This document shows, piece by piece, positions 6,560-7,349 of a stretch of DNA of 7,349 nucleotides. Source of the stretch: Pseudomonadota bacterium (GTDB lineage: Bacteria > Pseudomonadota > Alphaproteobacteria > UBA828 > JAPUJA01); assembly GCA_027296525.1 (NCBI GenBank), contig JAPUJA010000295.1:1-7349 (forward strand), read 5' to 3'. The translations under genes were made by a program, and so were the position numbers. A model generated the notes under the pieces. That model did no database searches. It had not been told where the DNA came from and worked only from the letters and a program-made list of their open reading frames with translations. Numbering within the stretch: position 1 is the stretch's first letter; each line of letters opens with the position of its first letter.

Positions 6560-6614
6560 AGGGTAACGACAATATTGGATTCAATCTCGGCGTGGGAACC
6601 TGAAAGGAGAGGCG

Positions 6615-7349
6615 ATGCTCAACGAACTGCAGGAGCGGTGGTGCTCGGAAAGCCGGTGGGATTTCTCGGACCTGAAGGCGCTCTTCCTCAATTGCACGCT
6701 CAAACGCACGCCGGAGCTTTCGCACACGGACGGCCTGGCCCGGATCGCGCGCGCCATCATGGAGAAGAACGGCGTCGGCGTGGAGGCCTTGCGCCCGGTC
6801 GATTACGACATCGCCTACGGCGTCTATGGCGACATGACGGAACATGGCTGGGCGAAGGACGAGTGGCCCGCGATCTATGAGAAGGTAAAGGCCGCGCAGA
6901 TTCTGGTCATCACCACGCCGATTTGGCTCGGCGAGAAGTCCTCGGTCTGCACCAAGGTCATCGAGCGCCTTTATTCCACCTCAGGCGATCTCAACGAGCA
7001 GGGGCAATACGCCTATTACGGGCGGGTCGGCGGCTGCCTGGTGACCGGCAACGAGGACGGCGCGAAACATTGCGCGATGAACGTCCTCTACTCCCTGCAA
7101 CATCTGGGCTACGTCATCCCGCCGCAGGCGGATGCCGCCTGGCTCGGCGAGGCGGGGCCTGGCCCCTCCTACCTCGACCCCGGCTCCGGCGGGCCGGAGA
7201 ACGACTTCACCAACCGCAACACGACTTTCATGACGTGGAACCTGCTCCACATGGCGCGCATGCTGAAGGACGCGGGCGGGATCCCGGCCCACGGCAACCA
7301 GCGTTCGGAGTGGGACGCCGGCTGCCGCTTCGACTTCGTGAATCCGCAG
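6615..7349 (+). CDS. Flavodoxin-fold family protein (NAD(P)H:FMN reductase-like), 3' truncated by window edge
   Basis: The open frame begins at ATG 6615 and continues without a stop to the window end, giving 245 residues; the C-terminus is missing. The start has a good AAGGAG (6604-6609), five nt upstream. After a short N-terminal extension, residues 20-40 hold the first beta strand and phosphate-binding loop, LKALFLNCTLKRTPELSHT, as in FMN reductase/flavodoxin-like proteins. Then come VKAAQILVITTPIWLGEKSS (91-110), the second flavin-binding segment, and GGCLVTGNEDGAKHC (139-153), the third. These are typical of the NADPH-dependent FMN reductase and flavodoxin_2-like superfamily, whose members are usually soluble flavoproteins that reduce flavins, quinones or nitro compounds. 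Most similar proteins are roughly this length, so little is probably missing. It diverges from the hydrolase gene and is not part of the sarcosine operon. The electron acceptor cannot be told from the sequence. Confidence 0.87.
   Translation, partial: MLNELQERWCSESRWDFSDLKALFLNCTLKRTPELSHTDGLARIARAIMEKNGVGVEALRPVDYDIAYGVYGDMTEHGWAKDEWPAIYEKVKAAQILVITTPIWLGEKSSVCTKVIERLYSTSGDLNEQGQYAYYGRVGGCLVTGNEDGAKHCAMNVLYSLQHLGYVIPPQADAAWLGEAGPGPSYLDPGSGGPENDFTNRNTTFMTWNLLHMARMLKDAGGIPAHGNQRSEWDAGCRFDFVNPQ

Larger units (their letters stand above)
6382..6614. promoter_or_regulatory. Divergent intergenic control region
   Basis: This 233-bp stretch lies between two genes pointing away from each other, so both promoters should lie here. 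It is noticeably more AT-rich than the flanking genes. Visible short structures are the perfect palindrome GATGATCATC (6412-6421), a direct repeat AATTTCCG (6429-6436 and 6453-6460), a direct repeat TGCCCGAG (6541-6548 and 6552-6559, 11 bp apart) and a small inverted repeat ATTG-GATT-CAAT (6574-6585). An open frame crosses this region on the + strand (6367-6603), but it resembles no gene I know. Promoter boxes are not clear: on the minus strand TTGCCT (6430-6425) and TAAGAG (6408-6403) are 16 nt apart; on the + strand TTGCCC (6540-6545) and TAACGA (6564-6569) are 18 nt apart. All are weak matches. Confidence 0.5.

Noticed and set aside
6367..6603. 78-codon + strand open frame across the divergent intergenic region
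   Set aside because: It overlaps the hydrolase start, lacks a convincing Shine-Dalgarno and resembles no known family. It ends just before the flavodoxin-like gene, but most of it is probably non-coding control DNA.
1..7349. CRISPR arrays, tRNA or rRNA genes, insertion sequences, phage or defence genes
   Set aside because: I saw no regularly spaced repeats, no tRNA or rRNA signatures, no transposase motifs or terminal inverted repeats, and no uneven base composition pointing to a mobile island.

Overview
The window is GC-rich, densely packed bacterial DNA with strong G/C preference at third codon positions. The gene set and style suit a proteobacterium, most likely an alphaproteobacterium. 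That assignment is inferred from gene content and codon bias and has not been tested by comparison.

Layout. Positions 2-5420 on the + strand are the distal part of a heterotetrameric sarcosine oxidase operon. It runs in order: the last 43 codons of soxB (beta), soxD (delta), soxA (alpha, 1004 aa), soxG (gamma) and sdaA (iron-sulfur L-serine dehydratase). The genes are packed extremely tightly: an 11-nt gap, an ATGA overlap, an 8-nt overlap and another ATGA overlap. They therefore look like one translationally coupled unit whose promoter lies upstream of the window. After sdaA comes an 82-bp convergent gap with a strong Shine-Dalgarno, a ten-codon mini-ORF and small hairpins. Next is a minus-strand alpha/beta hydrolase of about 292 aa (6381-5503). 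A 233-bp divergent intergenic region with several short repeats and a palindrome follows. Last is a + strand flavodoxin-fold (FMN reductase-like) gene that starts at 6615 and runs off the right edge.

How it works together. SoxBDAG oxidatively demethylates sarcosine, an end product of choline, glycine betaine and dimethylglycine breakdown. It makes glycine, hydrogen peroxide and, with tetrahydrofolate bound, 5,10-methylene-THF. Serine hydroxymethyltransferase (GlyA, not in the window) can combine glycine and methylene-THF into serine, and SdaA then deaminates serine to pyruvate and ammonia. The sdaA coupling therefore suggests that this operon carries methylamine-type carbon and nitrogen into central metabolism. 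The hydrolase and the flavodoxin-like protein are separate transcription units with no clear link to this pathway.

Novelty. Most of the window is a recognisable catabolic operon and I do not see an undescribed defence or mobile system. The points most worth checking are the coupled sdaA, an in-frame 15-bp tandem duplication inside soxA, the well-armed mini-ORF after sdaA, and the repeat-bearing divergent control region.
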